5,868 nt of DNA, from assembly GCA_028292065.1 (NCBI GenBank), contig JAQGNC010000107.1:1-5868 (forward strand). Direction: 5' to 3'. Positions 5,009 to 5,868 of the stretch are shown here, one piece after another. The notes beneath the pieces were generated by a model, which did not search any database, was not told the origin of the DNA, and saw nothing but the letters and a program-made list of their open reading frames with translations. The position numbers were made by a program, and so were the translations under genes. The first letter of the stretch is position 1; the number at the start of each line of letters is the position of its first letter. Source of the DNA: Betaproteobacteria bacterium (GTDB lineage: Bacteria; Pseudomonadota; Gammaproteobacteria; Burkholderiales; SG8-41).

Positions 5009-5509
5009 ATGGACCTCGATTCCGCACTGAACGACAAGCCCGCGGAGGGCGCGAGCGCCACCGAGATACTTCGCGCCGACCATCACGAGGTGCGGCTGCT
5101 CCTGAAGGAATTCGCGAGCGACACGAGCGAGCCGCTGGCGCGCAAGGTTCTCGCGCGCACCGTGTGCCTGCAGATCGAGCTGCACGACGCTCTCGAGCGC
5201 GAAGTCTTCTATCCCGCGCTGCGCGAGCGCCAGCGCGCCAAGGCGGATTGGTTCCTGCACGAGCACGACGAAATCATGCGCATCGTACTCGACGTGCGCG
5301 ACCGCGAAGAATGGAACGACGACTGCGATAGCGCCATGTCGCGGCTCGCGACGCTCGTCGAGCGCCACATACGAGAGGAAGAGGAAGAGCTGTTTCCGCT
5401 CGTCGAAGCCATGGGCGCGGAGTGGCTGGTCGAGCTCGGGACCGCGATCGTCAGGCAGAAGGAAGTGTTGACGCGATCGACCGGCGAATTCGAAGGGCCG
5501 GCGACTTGA
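5009..5509 (+). CDS. Hemerythrin HHE domain protein
   Basis: A 166-residue, helix-rich soluble protein with the hemerythrin HHE cation-binding pattern, expected to hold a non-heme di-iron site. Candidate ligands are H25/H26 in ILRADHHEV (helix 1), H59 with E63 in IELHDALEREVFYP (helix 2), H84/H86 with E88 in FLHEHDEIM (helix 3), and H120 with E124 in ERHIREEEEELFP (helix 4). The HDALE and HIREE blocks are the two HxxxE repeats that give the domain its name. A short charged N-terminus precedes the bundle, and about 25 residues follow it. Family members bind O2 or NO, or act in iron handling and oxidative or nitrosative stress; the exact role cannot be read from sequence. The Shine-Dalgarno match is weak (GAAGA, 8 bases away), and it probably depends on coupling within the operon with the ferritin-tail and proline-rich ORFs. 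Cys53 and Cys106 are unlikely ligands. Confidence 0.92.
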   Translation: MDLDSALNDKPAEGASATEILRADHHEVRLLLKEFASDTSEPLARKVLARTVCLQIELHDALEREVFYPALRERQRAKADWFLHEHDEIMRIVLDVRDREEWNDDCDSAMSRLATLVERHIREEEEELFPLVEAMGAEWLVELGTAIVRQKEVLTRSTGEFEGPAT

Positions 5510-5511
5510 CT

Positions 5512-5547
5512 GCGTGAGGGCGTGAGGCGTGAGGCGGGAGGCGGGAG
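5512..5547 (-). repeat. GCGTGAG/GCGGGAG heptamer array (5 copies)
   Basis: The units are GCGTGAG (5512-5518), one extra G, GCGTGAG (5520-5526), GCGTGAG (5527-5533), then two GCGGGAG variants (5534-5540, 5541-5547). Read on the minus strand the unit is CTCACGC, identical to the array at 217-244. It starts two bases after the hemerythrin stop codon and again lies between convergent genes. Confidence 0.8.
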
Positions 5548-5580
5548 GCGCACATCGGTGCGACACCTCAGGCCAGCCTC

Positions 5581-5615
5581 TCATCCCTCATCCCTCATCC
5601 CTCATCCCTCATCCC
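5581..5615 (+). repeat. TCATCCC heptamer array (5 perfect copies)
   Basis: Five identical 7-base units TCATCCC occupy the region, followed by a degenerate TCCCGCCCTCC end (5616-5626). The unit length is the same as in the array just upstream, but the sequence differs. On the minus strand the block 5585-5623 contains seven GGG runs with loops of 4, 4, 4, 4, 1 and 1 bases, a canonical G-quadruplex motif located six bases past the udg stop codon. Confidence 0.85.
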
Positions 5616-5629
5616 TCCCGCCCTCCACA

Positions 5630-5868
5630 TCAAAACCCCGCGAGCTTCGCCGCTTGGCCTACGTCGGCCACGAATTGCGCGAAAGCTTCCTCCACGCCGC
5701 TGCGCAGCCGCAGGATGTAGGCGGGGTGGATGGTGATCACCACTTCCTTGCCGAGCGGCGACTTGAGCGCCTGGCCCCTGTTTTCGGTCACTCGTACTTT
5801 GCCGCCCATGACGGCGCGCGCCGCAGTCGCGCCCATGCACAGGATCACTCGCGGCTCGACCGCCGCGA
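5630..5868 (-). CDS. UdgX-like family 4 uracil-DNA glycosylase, C-terminal part
   Basis: The frame is open from the window edge to the TGA at 5630-5632 and gives the last 78 residues of a longer protein (5' end outside). Visible are the VILCMGATAARAVMGG strand-and-loop, the VRVTENRGQAL segment, a VVITIHPAYILRLRS block, and a final helix (EEAFAQFVADVGQAAKLAG). HPxxxLR is motif B of family 4 uracil-DNA glycosylases, whose His helps cleave the uracil-sugar bond. The combination GATAARA, ENRG and HPAYILR is closer to UdgX, the variant that binds uracil-DNA very tightly or covalently, than to classical type 4 enzymes. The deciding parts (the iron-sulfur cysteines, the GEAPG motif and the KRIH loop) lie beyond the window. 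In beta-proteobacteria UdgX is often fused to a DUF4130 domain, which cannot be judged here. The gene is convergent with the hemerythrin gene. Confidence 0.85.
   Translation of the reverse strand, partial: AAVEPRVILCMGATAARAVMGGKVRVTENRGQALKSPLGKEVVITIHPAYILRLRSGVEEAFAQFVADVGQAAKLAGF

Noticed and set aside
4787..5584. 265-codon open frame on the - strand opposite the hemerythrin gene
   Set aside because: It is antisense to HHE motifs and runs through the heptamer array; no family resemblance.
5512..5615. Heptamer arrays as a CRISPR array
   Set aside because: Units are 7 bases in direct tandem with no spacers and there is no cas gene; these are simple tandem repeats.

Overview
The window is GC-rich, densely coded bacterial chromosome. 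The gene families, the codon use (heavy GCG/CGC/GAC) and the mix of small stress-type genes fit a betaproteobacterium (Burkholderiales/Nitrosomonadales-like). This is an inference from content; no rRNA or other marker gene is present to confirm it.

Layout: the 3' end of an unrecognised gene (1-174, +) converges on a transaldolase gene (274-1365, -). The gap holds a small palindromic element with a CTCACGC heptamer array. A DUF883/ElaB-type membrane protein (1544-1831, +) is divergent from tal and ends in a strong intrinsic terminator (1866-1897). galE, UDP-glucose 4-epimerase (1945-2937, -), is divergent from an unusual gene (3108-4058, +) that joins an N-terminal SRPBCC (polyketide cyclase/START-like) domain to a C-terminal Hsp20 alpha-crystallin domain. 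A 45-residue DUF3309 membrane protein (4083-4220, -) is divergent from an entericidin-family lipoprotein (4364-4495, +). A probable operon follows on +: a 48-residue ORF matching only the last helix of a ferritin-like protein (4663-4809), a proline-rich 60-residue ORF coupled to it by an ATGA overlap (4806-4988), and a hemerythrin HHE protein (5009-5509). The window closes with the C-terminal part of a UdgX-like family 4 uracil-DNA glycosylase (5630-5868, -), convergent with the hemerythrin gene. Their gap carries two heptamer arrays, one of which is a canonical G-quadruplex motif on the udg coding strand.

Function: tal and galE are housekeeping sugar-phosphate and nucleotide-sugar genes. The rest looks like a loose neighbourhood of envelope, proteostasis and iron/oxygen stress functions (ElaB-like protein, small heat-shock fusion, DUF3309, entericidin, ferritin-like fragment, hemerythrin). 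No complete new defence or mobile system is visible. The points most worth attention are the SRPBCC-Hsp20 fusion, the stand-alone ferritin tail with its coupled proline-rich partner, and the heptamer/G-quadruplex repeats placed between convergent gene ends.
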